A stretch of DNA of 56,275 nucleotides from NCBI RefSeq assembly GCF_030063335.1, contig NZ_JASISW010000030.1, positions 1-56,275 on the forward strand, written 5' to 3'. This document shows, one piece after another, positions 30,199 to 38,472 of this stretch. The position numbers were made by a program, and so were the translations under genes. Within the stretch, counting starts at the first letter, position 1, and each line of letters opens with the position of its first letter. Under the pieces are notes generated by a model. That model did no database searches. It was not told the origin of the DNA and was given only the letters and a program-made list of their open reading frames with translations. This DNA comes from Rhodococcus sp. G-MC3. Lineage in GTDB: Bacteria > Actinomycetota > Actinomycetes > Mycobacteriales > Mycobacteriaceae.

Positions 30199-31374
30199 TC
30201 ACAATCCAAGAATCGTCGACGAGATGATCTGCCGTTGCACTTCGTTGGATCCGCCGTAGATCGACACCTTGCGGTAGTTGAGGTACGTCGGGACGGACCG
30301 CTGCGCCCAGCCGGGACTGTCGATGTCCTCGCCTGCCTCGTACGGGAGCGAATCGGGTCCGGCGATGTCCATGAGCAACTCGGTTGCGGACTGCTGCAGT
30401 TCCGAACCACGCAACTTCAGAATCGAGGACGCCGGGTTCGGCTTGCCGTCGGCCGAACTGGACACCAGTCGCAGCTGGGTGAGTTCGAGTGCGAGAACTT
30501 CGTTTTCGAGTTCGGCGAAACGGGCCGCGAACAGCGGGTCCTCCAGCAGCGTGCCGTCGCCGACGGCCGTCGCGGCCGCGTATTCCTTTGCCCGATCGAG
30601 GCGCACCTTGGTGTGCCCGACGCGTGCAACTCCGGTGCGCTCGTTCCCGAGCAGGAACTTCGCGTAACTCCAACCCTGGTTTTCCTCTCCCACCAAGTTT
30701 TCCGCCGGAACGCGCACGTTCTCGAAGAACACCTCGTTGACCTCGACGCTGCCGTCGATCAGCTTGATCGGGCGCACCGTGATTCCGGGAGTCGACAGGT
30801 CGATCAGCAGGAACGAGATACCTGCCTGCTTCTTCGGTGCATCCGGATTTGTGCGCACGAGCGCAAAGATCCAATCGGCGTACTGCCCGAGCGTCGTCCA
30901 CGTCTTCTGACCGTTGACCAGGTAGTCGTCACCGTCTCGCAGAGCCGTCGTCCGCAGCGATGCGAGGTCGGAACCTGCTTCCGGCTCGGAGAATCCCTGA
31001 CACCACCAAATGTCCAGGTTCGCCGTTTTCGGCAGGAACTTCTCCTTCTGTTCCTGCGAACCGAACGTCGCGATGACTGGACCGACCATGGACGCATTGA
31101 AGGCAAGCGGCTCGGGTACCGACGCCAACTGCAATTCGTCGAGCCAGATGTGACGTTGCACCGGTGTCCAGTCCTGACCCCCGAACTCGGTAGGCCAGTG
31201 CGGAACAGCAAGACCGTTTTCATTGAGAATGCGCATCGTCGTCACCATGTCCTCACGGCTCAATTCGATGCCCACACGGTTCTTCTCGCGGATATCCGCG
31301 GGAACCTCGGTGGTGAAGAACGTCCGCATCTTGTCGCGAAATGCTTCTTCTTCTTCTGACAGGGCAAGATTCAT
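30199..31374 (-). CDS. acyl-CoA dehydrogenase, large subunit (FadE-type)
   Basis: A 391-residue acyl-CoA dehydrogenase: WWCQGFSEPEAGSDLASL, NGQKTWTTLGQYADWIFALVR, FFENVRVPAENLVGEENQGW and the C-terminal YRKVSIYGGSNEVQRQIIS flavin-adenine contact. It resembles pimeloyl-CoA dehydrogenase large subunits and FadE partners of heteromeric enzymes. GGAGGGACC precedes the ATG by a few bases. With the small subunit it forms a two-gene operon; it is divergent from the histidine phosphatase gene. The natural substrate is probably a branched, dicarboxylic or ring-derived acyl-CoA, but this is inference. Confidence 0.9.
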   Translation of the reverse strand: MNLALSEEEEAFRDKMRTFFTTEVPADIREKNRVGIELSREDMVTTMRILNENGLAVPHWPTEFGGQDWTPVQRHIWLDELQLASVPEPLAFNASMVGPVIATFGSQEQKEKFLPKTANLDIWWCQGFSEPEAGSDLASLRTTALRDGDDYLVNGQKTWTTLGQYADWIFALVRTNPDAPKKQAGISFLLIDLSTPGITVRPIKLIDGSVEVNEVFFENVRVPAENLVGEENQGWSYAKFLLGNERTGVARVGHTKVRLDRAKEYAAATAVGDGTLLEDPLFAARFAELENEVLALELTQLRLVSSSADGKPNPASSILKLRGSELQQSATELLMDIAGPDSLPYEAGEDIDSPGWAQRSVPTYLNYRKVSIYGGSNEVQRQIISSTILGL

Positions 31375-31450
31375 TGAAGGTCCCTCCGCTTTCGACCACT
31401 ATGTCTTTCTCGACCGTACCCCCTGGTAACTACGATAATCTTCGCTGACT

Positions 31451-32017
31451 ATGACTTTTCTGGCGTTGGTTCGGCACGGCGAAACAGATTGGAATCTGCA
31501 CGGGCGGCTTCAGGGCAGCTCGGACATCCCACTCAACGCCACGGGGCGCGCGCAGGCACGTGAGGCGGTATATGAGCTCGAAGACCACCCGTGGGATCTG
31601 CTCGTCAGTTCCCCGTTGTCCCGCGCCTCCGAAACTGCGGACATCATCGGTTCGCACCTGAGCATCACACGTACGGCCACCTACCCGGATCTCGCCGAAC
31701 GCCATTTCGGCGACGCCGAGGGCTTCACCGATTACGACGCGTACTCCCGCTGGCCTCACGGCATGTATCCAGGGCTGGAAGCTCGCCGCGAGATGATCAT
31801 CCGTGGAGTACGCGCCATCGACGCCATCGCCGTCGCGCATCCGGATTCCTCGGTCATCGCAGTGGCGCACGGCGGGATCATCCGTGGAATCTTCGATGCG
31901 CTCCGCGGGGTGCCGTCGCCGCGAATTCTCAACGCGGGCGTGTCGACGCTCGTTCATGACGGCACCGCATGGACTGTGAAAACGATCAACGGGGTTCCGA
32001 CACGAAGGCTGTGGTGA
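31451..32017 (+). CDS. histidine phosphatase family protein
   Basis: A 188-residue phosphoglycerate-mutase-like phosphatase. It has the phospho-histidine motif ALVRHGETDWNLHGRLQG, the SPLSRASETADII block, and the second catalytic histidine in VIAVAHGGIIRG. Relatives range from sugar-phosphate phosphatases (GpmB, CobC) to glucosyl-3-phosphoglycerate phosphatase, so the substrate is open. TACGAT at 31431-31436 is a possible -10 with a short leader. The RidA gene begins one base after its stop, indicating a bicistronic message. Confidence 0.9.
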   Translation: MTFLALVRHGETDWNLHGRLQGSSDIPLNATGRAQAREAVYELEDHPWDLLVSSPLSRASETADIIGSHLSITRTATYPDLAERHFGDAEGFTDYDAYSRWPHGMYPGLEARREMIIRGVRAIDAIAVAHPDSSVIAVAHGGIIRGIFDALRGVPSPRILNAGVSTLVHDGTAWTVKTINGVPTRRLW

Positions 32018-32018
32018 G

Positions 32019-32501
32019 ATGCACATCGAACGACGGATAGAAGAACTTGGCTTCATCCTGCCGCAGGAGCCTCAAGCCCCTCCCGGATTCGAGTTCTCCT
32101 TCGAATGGGTGCGGGTGCGAGGAAGCCGCGTCTACGTCTCCGGCCACTCGCCCCAGCGACCCGACGGGTCATTGGCAGGCCCGTTCGGTGCAGTGCCGTC
32201 GGAGGTGCCGCTCGACGTCGCAACGGATGCCGCCCGCGACACAGCACTCGCAGTTCTCGCCAGTGTGCGCCGCGCAATCGGAGATCTCGACCGGATCAGC
32301 GCGTTCGTCACCGCCTCGGGGATGGTCAACGCCGATCATGGATTCACGCAGACCACCACCGTCATCAACGGCTTCTCCGACCTCGTTCTTCAGGTCTTCG
32401 GCCCCGAGATCGGGGCGCACGCCCGGAGCGCAATCGGGGCGGCAGCTCTCCCGATGAACAACGCCGTGGTTGTATCTGCAGAGATCGAAATCGACGGCTG
32501 A
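32019..32501 (+). CDS. RidA/YjgF family protein
   Basis: A 160-residue RidA-type protein: WVRVRGSRVYVSGHSPQRPDG and the C-terminal ARSAIGAAALPMNNAVVVSAEIEI with the conserved arginine that holds carboxylate substrates. RidA proteins are trimers that hydrolyse reactive enamine/imine intermediates made by PLP enzymes; this subgroup (about 150-160 residues with an N-terminal extension) is less well studied. The start ATG is separated from the preceding stop by a single base. Confidence 0.88.
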   Translation: MHIERRIEELGFILPQEPQAPPGFEFSFEWVRVRGSRVYVSGHSPQRPDGSLAGPFGAVPSEVPLDVATDAARDTALAVLASVRRAIGDLDRISAFVTASGMVNADHGFTQTTTVINGFSDLVLQVFGPEIGAHARSAIGAAALPMNNAVVVSAEIEIDG

Positions 32502-32528
32502 TCTCTTAAAGGCTGAGGAAGGCCCCAC

Positions 32529-34016
32529 ATGCACCGCAAAATCCTTGCCCTGCTGGCCGCGATTGTCGCGCTGCTGGCAGTGGCCGGTTGTGGATCGTCC
32601 TCGGGCCCGTTGATCGATCAGATCAACGACGACGGCGTCCTCGTCGTCGGCACCGAGGGAACCTACAGCCCGTTCAGCTATCAGGGCGAGAACGGCCAGC
32701 TCACCGGTTACGACATCGATGTCACCAACGCTGTGGCAGGCGAGCTCGGCGTGCGCGTCGAATATGTCCAGACGCCGTTCGACTCCATCTTCGCCGGGCT
32801 CGAATCGCGACGCTTCGACCTCATCGCCAACCAGGTGACCATCAATCCGGCGCGGCAGAGCGCCTACGACCTCTCCAAGCCGTACACCGTGTCCGACGGC
32901 GAGATCCTCACCGCGGCGAACAACACCTCCATCACGTCCGTCGCAGACTTGACCGGCAAGACCACCGCACAGTCGTCGACGAGCAACTGGGCCGAGGTCG
33001 CATCCGATGCGGGCGCCAAAGTCGAAGCCGTCGAAGGCTTCGTTCAAGCCGTCACCCTCGTCAAGGACGGGCGCGTCGACGCCACCGTCAACGACAGCCT
33101 GGCCATCGCGGAGTACCTGAAGCAGACCGGCGATACCGGGGTCAAGGTGGCAGCCGAAACCGGCGATACCAGCTACCAGGCATTCGCCGCCCGCAAGGAC
33201 AGCGGATTGATGGACGAGGTCGACGCTGCCATCGACACGCTCCAAGCGAACGGGACGCTGGCGCAGATCTCGTCCAAGTATTTCGGTTCCGACGTCGCTG
33301 CCCCCACCGCCGACACTCAGGCTCCGACATCGGACGCCGAAGCCTCGGTGGCCCCGTCGAAGCTCGATCTGATTCTCGACAACCTGTGGCCGATGCTCAA
33401 AGCGACTCTCACGATGACGATTCCACTGACCGCCATCAGTTTCGTCGTCGGTCTCGTCATCGCGCTTGCCGTTGCACTAGCACGTATCTCGTCGAAGAAG
33501 GCACTGTCCTCGGTCGCCCGGTTCTACGTCTCGATCGTCCGTGGCACCCCCCTGCTGCTGCAGCTGTTCATCGTGTTCTACGCGCTGCCGCAATTCGGAG
33601 TGGTGATCGATCCCTTCCCCGCGGCAGTGATCGCATTTTCGTTGAATGTCGGTGGTTATGCCGCCGAAGTCATTCGCGCCGCGATTCTGAGTGTGCCGAA
33701 GGGCCAATGGGAGGCGTCGGCGACCATTGGTATGGGCTATCGAACAACCTTGCAGCGCATCGTCCTACCGCAGGCACTGCGCACCGCTGTTCCGCCGCTG
33801 TCCAACACCCTGATCTCGCTGGTGAAGGACACCTCGCTCGCCTCGACCATTCTGGTGACCGAACTGCTTCGCGTCGCCCAACTCGCTGCTGCACCCACGT
33901 TCGACTTCTTCGCGCTCTACAGCGTTGCGGCGCTCTACTACTGGGTGATCTGCATGATTCTCTCGTTCTTCCAAGGCAAACTCGAAGTCCGACTCGACAG
34001 GTATGTGGCGAAATGA
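32529..34016 (+). CDS. polar amino acid ABC transporter: substrate-binding domain fused to permease
   Basis: A 495-residue fusion. A lipoprotein signal (LLAVAGC, Cys21) precedes a type 3 extracellular binding domain (residues ~30-260: GTEGTYSPFSYQGENGQLTG, RFDLIANQVTINPAR). After a flexible linker rich in Ala, Pro and Thr (~262-285), a HisM/GlnP-type permease domain follows with about five helices and the EAA-like loop GQWEASATIGMGYRTTLQRI. It imports an amino acid, perhaps cystine or glutamine. Fusion tethers two binding domains per dimer, as in GlnP. GAGGAAGG precedes the ATG. Its stop overlaps the ATPase start. Confidence 0.93.
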   Translation: MHRKILALLAAIVALLAVAGCGSSSGPLIDQINDDGVLVVGTEGTYSPFSYQGENGQLTGYDIDVTNAVAGELGVRVEYVQTPFDSIFAGLESRRFDLIANQVTINPARQSAYDLSKPYTVSDGEILTAANNTSITSVADLTGKTTAQSSTSNWAEVASDAGAKVEAVEGFVQAVTLVKDGRVDATVNDSLAIAEYLKQTGDTGVKVAAETGDTSYQAFAARKDSGLMDEVDAAIDTLQANGTLAQISSKYFGSDVAAPTADTQAPTSDAEASVAPSKLDLILDNLWPMLKATLTMTIPLTAISFVVGLVIALAVALARISSKKALSSVARFYVSIVRGTPLLLQLFIVFYALPQFGVVIDPFPAAVIAFSLNVGGYAAEVIRAAILSVPKGQWEASATIGMGYRTTLQRIVLPQALRTAVPPLSNTLISLVKDTSLASTILVTELLRVAQLAAAPTFDFFALYSVAALYYWVICMILSFFQGKLEVRLDRYVAK

Positions 34017-34759
34017 CCGATCTCCTCGAAGTGAAGTCGCTGAAGAAGTCGTTCGGCCCGATCGATGTCCTCACCGATATCTCCTTCTCCGTCCCGTCGG
34101 GCAAGGTCACCGTCATCATCGGACCGTCGGGATCCGGCAAGACGACGGTGCTCAGGGCACTGAACGCCCTCGACCCGGCCGACGCCGGAGTCATCCGGAT
34201 CGGAGACGTCACGGTCGACTTCTCCGAGAAGGTCTCGCCCGCCCAGCTTCGTGCGTTCCGCGCGCAGAGCGGCATGGTGTTCCAGCAGCACAACCTGTTC
34301 CCACACAAGACTGTTCTGCAGAACGTCATCGAGGGTCCGGTGATTGTGCAGAAGCGAGGCAAGGACGAGGCCATCGCCGACGCGCATCGGCTGCTCGATC
34401 AGGTCGGACTCGACGTCAAATCCGATCAGTATCCGTTCCAGCTGTCCGGTGGCCAGCAGCAACGCGTCGGAATAGCGCGGGCGTTGGCGCTTCGGCCCAA
34501 GCTGATGCTGTTCGACGAGCCTACGTCCGCACTGGACCCCGAACTGGTCGGCGAGGTTCTCGCCGTCATCAAAAGTCTTGCCGCAGAAGGCTGGACCATG
34601 GTGATCGTCACGCACGAAATCCGCTTCGCCGAACAGGTAGCCGACGAGGTCCTGTTCATCGAGGGCGGCGTCGTCGTCGAACGCGGACTGCCGGCGGATG
34701 TGCTGAAGAATCCGTCCGAGCCGCGCACGAGGCAGTTCCTGCAGCGTATTTTGGCCTGA
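34013..34759 (+). CDS. amino acid ABC transporter ATP-binding protein
   Basis: A 248-residue ABC ATPase: Walker A GPSGSGKTT, Q-loop MVFQQHNLFPHKTVLQN, signature LSGGQQQRVGIARAL, Walker B LMLFDEPTSALDPE and switch VTHEIRFA. It is of the GlnQ/HisP class. The ATG overlaps the stop of the binding-protein/permease gene by 4 bases (ATGA), showing translational coupling; together the two genes encode a complete importer. Confidence 0.95.
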   Translation: MTDLLEVKSLKKSFGPIDVLTDISFSVPSGKVTVIIGPSGSGKTTVLRALNALDPADAGVIRIGDVTVDFSEKVSPAQLRAFRAQSGMVFQQHNLFPHKTVLQNVIEGPVIVQKRGKDEAIADAHRLLDQVGLDVKSDQYPFQLSGGQQQRVGIARALALRPKLMLFDEPTSALDPELVGEVLAVIKSLAAEGWTMVIVTHEIRFAEQVADEVLFIEGGVVVERGLPADVLKNPSEPRTRQFLQRILA

Positions 34760-34766
34760 GTGCCTC

Positions 34767-34806
34767 GTGAGTGGAAATACGTCGCAGGGGACGTATTCGC
34801 ACTCAC
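34767..34806. repeat. 40-base imperfect palindrome, 3'-end repeat and likely bidirectional terminator
   Basis: Arms GTGAGTG + AATACGTC and GACGTATT + CACTCAC pair perfectly except for a 2-base internal loop; the hairpin loop is GCAGGG. It fills the space between the convergent ABC-transporter and molybdenum-hydroxylase genes. Its left 17 bases recur exactly at 56138-56154, also just after a stop codon, marking it as a dispersed 3'-end element. Confidence 0.85.
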
Positions 34807-36875
34807 ATGTGCGGGAGCACCTTGTCCAGCGTGATCGGTAAACCGCGCACCCGCACACCCGTCGCGTGGTAGACCGCGTTGCCGATAGCAGCGGACGACC
34901 CGACCGCGCCGATCTCGCCGATACCCTTGCCGCCCATCGGACTGAGCTCGTCGTCGATCTCTTCGACCCACACCGCCTCGATATCAGGAGTGTCCGCGCA
35001 CACCGGAACGTGATATTCGGCGAGGTCGTGATTGGAGAAGCCGCCGAACTCGCGATCAGTGTTACCCGCCTCCATCAACGCCATGCCCAGGCCGAACGTC
35101 ATACCGCCGATCAGCTGTGAGCGAGCCAATCTCGGATTCATCACCCGACCGATGCCGAACACTCCGAGCATTCGGCGCACCCGCACTTCACCGGTGTCGA
35201 TATCTACTTCCACCTCGGCGAACTGTGCGCCGAACGCCATACGCGCAAGATCCTTCTGGTTCTCGAGTTCCTCGGACGTCTCGACGGTGACCTCCGCCGG
35301 CCCGGTGGCATCGTCGATGCTCCCAACCTTGTCGACCAGTGCACGGCATGCCTTCGTCACCGCCCATCCCCACGACGACGTACCGGACGAACCCCCTGCA
35401 CCAGGCGCTGTGGGTAGAGCACTGTCGCCCAGCTTCAACTCGACGCGATCCGCCGAGACCGCGAGCGCATCAGCGGCGATCTGCCGCAACACCGTTCGGG
35501 CTCCGGTCCCGATGTCCGACGCTGCGACGGACACCGTGATCGATCCGTCCGCGGCTATCTTCGCCGACGCGGACGAGGGACTGATCAACACCGGATAGCT
35601 GGCGGTGGCCACCCCGGAACCGATCAGTTTTCGTCCCTCACGGCGATGACCGGGCCGCGGGTCGCGCTCGGCCCAGCCGAACTTCTCGGCACCCTCGCGA
35701 AGGCATTCGACGACGCTCCGGCTCGAGAACGCATTCCCGCTCGCCGGATCCACATCGGGCTCGTTGCGGACCCGGAGCTCGATCGGATCGATCCCCACCG
35801 CATAGGACAACTCGTCGATTGCCGTTTCCACCGCGAACATCCCCGGCGCCTCCCCCGGAGCTCGCATCCAGCGAGGCGTCGGGACATCGAGGACGGCGAG
35901 TCGGTGCGTCGTACGGCGATTCGGCGAGGCGTAGATATGACGGGACGGCTCCGCCGTCTGCTCACAGAACTCGAAAATCTGTGAAGTCTGCTGGAAGGTG
36001 TCGTGCGCCAACGCCGTCAAAATGCCCTGCTCGTCGGCGCCGAGTTGCACGTGATTGATGGTCGGAGTTCGATAACCGACGAGATCGAACAACGCCTGAC
36101 GCGGTAGTGCGAGCTTGATCGTCCGCCCCGTCGCTCGCGCTGCCATCGCGGCAAGAACAGCATTGGGCCTGGTGCTTCCCTTGGCGCCGAAACCCCCGCC
36201 TACGTTCTCGGCAACCACGCGGACGTTCTTCGGATCGAGATCGAATACCGTCGCGAGATCCCCCTGTACACCGGACGGCGCCTGGGTCGAATCCCATACC
36301 GTCAGAACACCTTCCGACCACACTGCCGTCGTCGCATGAGGTTCCATCGGACTGTTGTGCATGGGAGACGTCGAATACCAGTGGTCGACGGTGTGGACAG
36401 CCGAGGCCAGCGCTGCCTCTGGATCTCCGATGGTCACGTCGGTGGGAAACCCGGCGTTGACGGACTCGGGCGCGAAGAGCGTCGAGTGATCGCTCGTTAG
36501 CCCATTGTCGGGCTTGCCGCCGTCTGCGTAGGTCACCCGAACCCGAGAGGCTGCTTCTCTGGCCTCCTCGAGCGAATCCGCAACGACAGCCGCGACGATC
36601 TGTCCGCGATATGCGATGCGATCCGACTGCAGGACAGCAAGCTCGGTGTCCTCGATCTCGCTCAGTTTCTCGGCGTTTCCGTGCCACAGCAGGGTGAGTG
36701 CGTCGTCGTTGGATGTCACGTCGACGACGCGCCCCTTCGCAACGGATGCGGGCACGTACCAGCAGTACGCCGGTGCGCTATCGGACTGTTGCTCGACGGC
36801 ATAGCGCGCCCGACCGGTGACCTTCTCGATGCTCTCGGTACGTTGAATCGGAGATCCGACCGATGCAGTGCTCAT
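34803..36875 (-). CDS. xanthine dehydrogenase-family molybdopterin-binding subunit (PaoC-like)
   Basis: A 690-residue catalytic subunit. It has ENVGGGFGAKGSTRPNAVLA (molybdopterin contact), RWMRAPGEAPGMFAVE, and the active-site Glu654 in SPMGGKGIGEIGAVGSS. This is the PaoC/YagR branch, which oxidises aldehydes (aromatic aldehydes in E. coli). The active-site loop of CO dehydrogenase (with CSFR) is absent, so CO oxidation is unlikely. The ATG overlaps the end of the FAD-subunit gene by 4 bases; the three genes form a tight operon. Confidence 0.92.
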   Translation of the reverse strand: MSTASVGSPIQRTESIEKVTGRARYAVEQQSDSAPAYCWYVPASVAKGRVVDVTSNDDALTLLWHGNAEKLSEIEDTELAVLQSDRIAYRGQIVAAVVADSLEEAREAASRVRVTYADGGKPDNGLTSDHSTLFAPESVNAGFPTDVTIGDPEAALASAVHTVDHWYSTSPMHNSPMEPHATTAVWSEGVLTVWDSTQAPSGVQGDLATVFDLDPKNVRVVAENVGGGFGAKGSTRPNAVLAAMAARATGRTIKLALPRQALFDLVGYRTPTINHVQLGADEQGILTALAHDTFQQTSQIFEFCEQTAEPSRHIYASPNRRTTHRLAVLDVPTPRWMRAPGEAPGMFAVETAIDELSYAVGIDPIELRVRNEPDVDPASGNAFSSRSVVECLREGAEKFGWAERDPRPGHRREGRKLIGSGVATASYPVLISPSSASAKIAADGSITVSVAASDIGTGARTVLRQIAADALAVSADRVELKLGDSALPTAPGAGGSSGTSSWGWAVTKACRALVDKVGSIDDATGPAEVTVETSEELENQKDLARMAFGAQFAEVEVDIDTGEVRVRRMLGVFGIGRVMNPRLARSQLIGGMTFGLGMALMEAGNTDREFGGFSNHDLAEYHVPVCADTPDIEAVWVEEIDDELSPMGGKGIGEIGAVGSSAAIGNAVYHATGVRVRGLPITLDKVLPHM

Positions 36876-37867
36876 GCCAACATCTCCCGCTGTGCCAGTT
36901 CCGTCAACGTCTCGGTCACCAGATTGCGCACCAGCGGGATCTTGAATGCATTGTCACGCAACGGCTGAGCAGCCTGCAGCTCCAAATCGATCGCTTCCCG
37001 GAACGCTCCGTGCGTAGCCGACCTCCCAAGCAACTCCCCCTCGGCGGTGATCGCTCGCCATGGTTTGTGGGCAACACCGCCGAGTGCGATACGCGCCTCC
37101 GTCACCTGTCCGTCCTCCACTCGAAGCACTGCGGCCACCGACGCGAGCGCAAAGGCATACGACGCCCGGTCGCGAACTTTCCGGTACGTCGATACCGCGC
37201 CGCTCGGCAGAGCGGGGATCTCGAGACCCGTCACGATTTCGTCGTGACCGATGTTCGTGTCCAAATCAGGATCCTGACCGGGCAGGCGGTAGAGGTCGAG
37301 GATCGGCATACGGTGACCGCCATGGGGACCCGCAATGTCCAGGACAGTGTCGAGCGCCGTCAACGCCACTGCCATGTCCGAGGGATGGGTTGCGACGCAC
37401 CGATCCGAGGCGCCCAGAATTGCGAGGTTACGATTTTCCCCCTCGATCGCGGGACAGCCGGACCCCGGATCGCGTTTGTTGCACGGCTTGGACGCGTCCA
37501 TGAAGTACACGCACCGAGTGCGCTGGAAAAGGTTTCCACCGGTTGTTGCCATGTTCCGCAGTTGTCCGGACGCGCCGGACAACACCGCCTTGGACAGCAC
37601 CGGGTACCTGGCTCGGACGACGGGATGCGCCGCGAGATCACTGTTGGTCACAGCGGCACCGACCCGCAGCGATCCATCGCCCCGCACTTCGACGTCGCGA
37701 AGGGGCAGCCTGGAAATATCGATGAGCGACGATGGCTGCGCAGCACCGAGTTTCATCAAATCCACCAAGTTGGTCCCGCCGCCGAGCAATGCAGAATCCG
37801 GATCCGAAGCCAGCCTGCCGACTGCATCGTCGACATCCGTCGCGACCTCGTAGGTGAAGGTTTTCAT
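36872..37867 (-). CDS. molybdenum hydroxylase FAD-binding subunit (PaoB-like)
   Basis: About 331 residues from the ATG at 37867: [23 protein letters not shown]-binding motifs are [13 protein letters not shown] and [13 protein letters not shown]. The insertion [20 protein letters not shown] with a further Cys provides cysteines that in E. coli PaoB bind an extra 4Fe-4S cluster. It passes electrons from the molybdenum site through 2Fe-2S centres to FAD and an external acceptor. Start and stop overlap both neighbours by 4 bases. Confidence 0.92.
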   Translation of the reverse strand: MKTFTYEVATDVDDAVGRLASDPDSALLGGGTNLVDLMKLGAAQPSSLIDISRLPLRDVEVRGDGSLRVGAAVTNSDLAAHPVVRARYPVLSKAVLSGASGQLRNMATTGGNLFQRTRCVYFMDASKPCNKRDPGSGCPAIEGENRNLAILGASDRCVATHPSDMAVALTALDTVLDIAGPHGGHRMPILDLYRLPGQDPDLDTNIGHDEIVTGLEIPALPSGAVSTYRKVRDRASYAFALASVAAVLRVEDGQVTEARIALGGVAHKPWRAITAEGELLGRSATHGAFREAIDLELQAAQPLRDNAFKIPLVRNLVTETLTELAQREMLA

Positions 37868-38358
37868 TCTCCGGCCTCCAGAACTGCAGGGATGATGTTC
37901 GCGTAGGCGCCACATCGACAGAGATTTCCGCTCATGCGTTCTCGAACCTCCTCGCGGGTAAGACTCGGCTGGTCGTCTTCGGTCACCGCGCTGGGCCAAC
38001 CCTGCTTGACCTCTTCGATGACGGCGACTGCCGAGCAGATCTGACCGGAGGTGCAGTAGCCACATTGAAAGGCATCGTTGTCGACGAATGCCTGCTGCAC
38101 GGGATGGAGAGTGTCGCCGTCGGCCAGCCCTTCGATCGTGGTGATATCGCGACCTTGATATCCGACGGCGAAAGCGAGACAACTGTTGATTCGCCTGCCG
38201 TCGACCAGCACGGTGCACGCACCGCACTGACCGTGGTCACAACCCTTTTTCGCGCCGATGAGGTCGAGATGCTCTCGCAGGGCGTCGAGCAGGGTGGTGC
38301 GGACATCGCAGTCGAGTTCATGGTCGACGTCGTTCACGCGAAGGGTCACTCGGGTCAT
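37864..38358 (-). CDS. molybdenum hydroxylase 2Fe-2S subunit (PaoA-like)
   Basis: About 164 residues from ATG 38358 ([15 protein letters not shown]). Two 2Fe-2S clusters are indicated: the plant-ferredoxin-type [20 protein letters not shown] plus a later Cys, and the C-terminal QCGYCTSGQ with [10 protein letters not shown]. First gene of the three-subunit operon. No twin-arginine signal is present, even in the longer frame back to 38439, unlike periplasmic E. coli PaoA. The enzyme is therefore probably cytosolic. A molybdenum-cofactor chaperone (PaoD-like) is not in the window. Confidence 0.9.
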   Translation of the reverse strand: MTRVTLRVNDVDHELDCDVRTTLLDALREHLDLIGAKKGCDHGQCGACTVLVDGRRINSCLAFAVGYQGRDITTIEGLADGDTLHPVQQAFVDNDAFQCGYCTSGQICSAVAVIEEVKQGWPSAVTEDDQPSLTREEVRERMSGNLCRCGAYANIIPAVLEAGE

Positions 38359-38472
38359 GCGGATGCGGGTACCCGCCGCGGAATCGATCAAACTCTCAAA
38401 CCCCCTGGCGGGCAGTGAAGGTGAGGCTACCCTCGGCATCTGGGCGCAGGTACGTGCATGTGCACGATGGGC

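Noticed and set aside
32588..34012. Upstream extension of the ABC ATPase frame
   Set aside because: It is an alternative frame of the binding-protein/permease gene; Arg-rich and without motifs.
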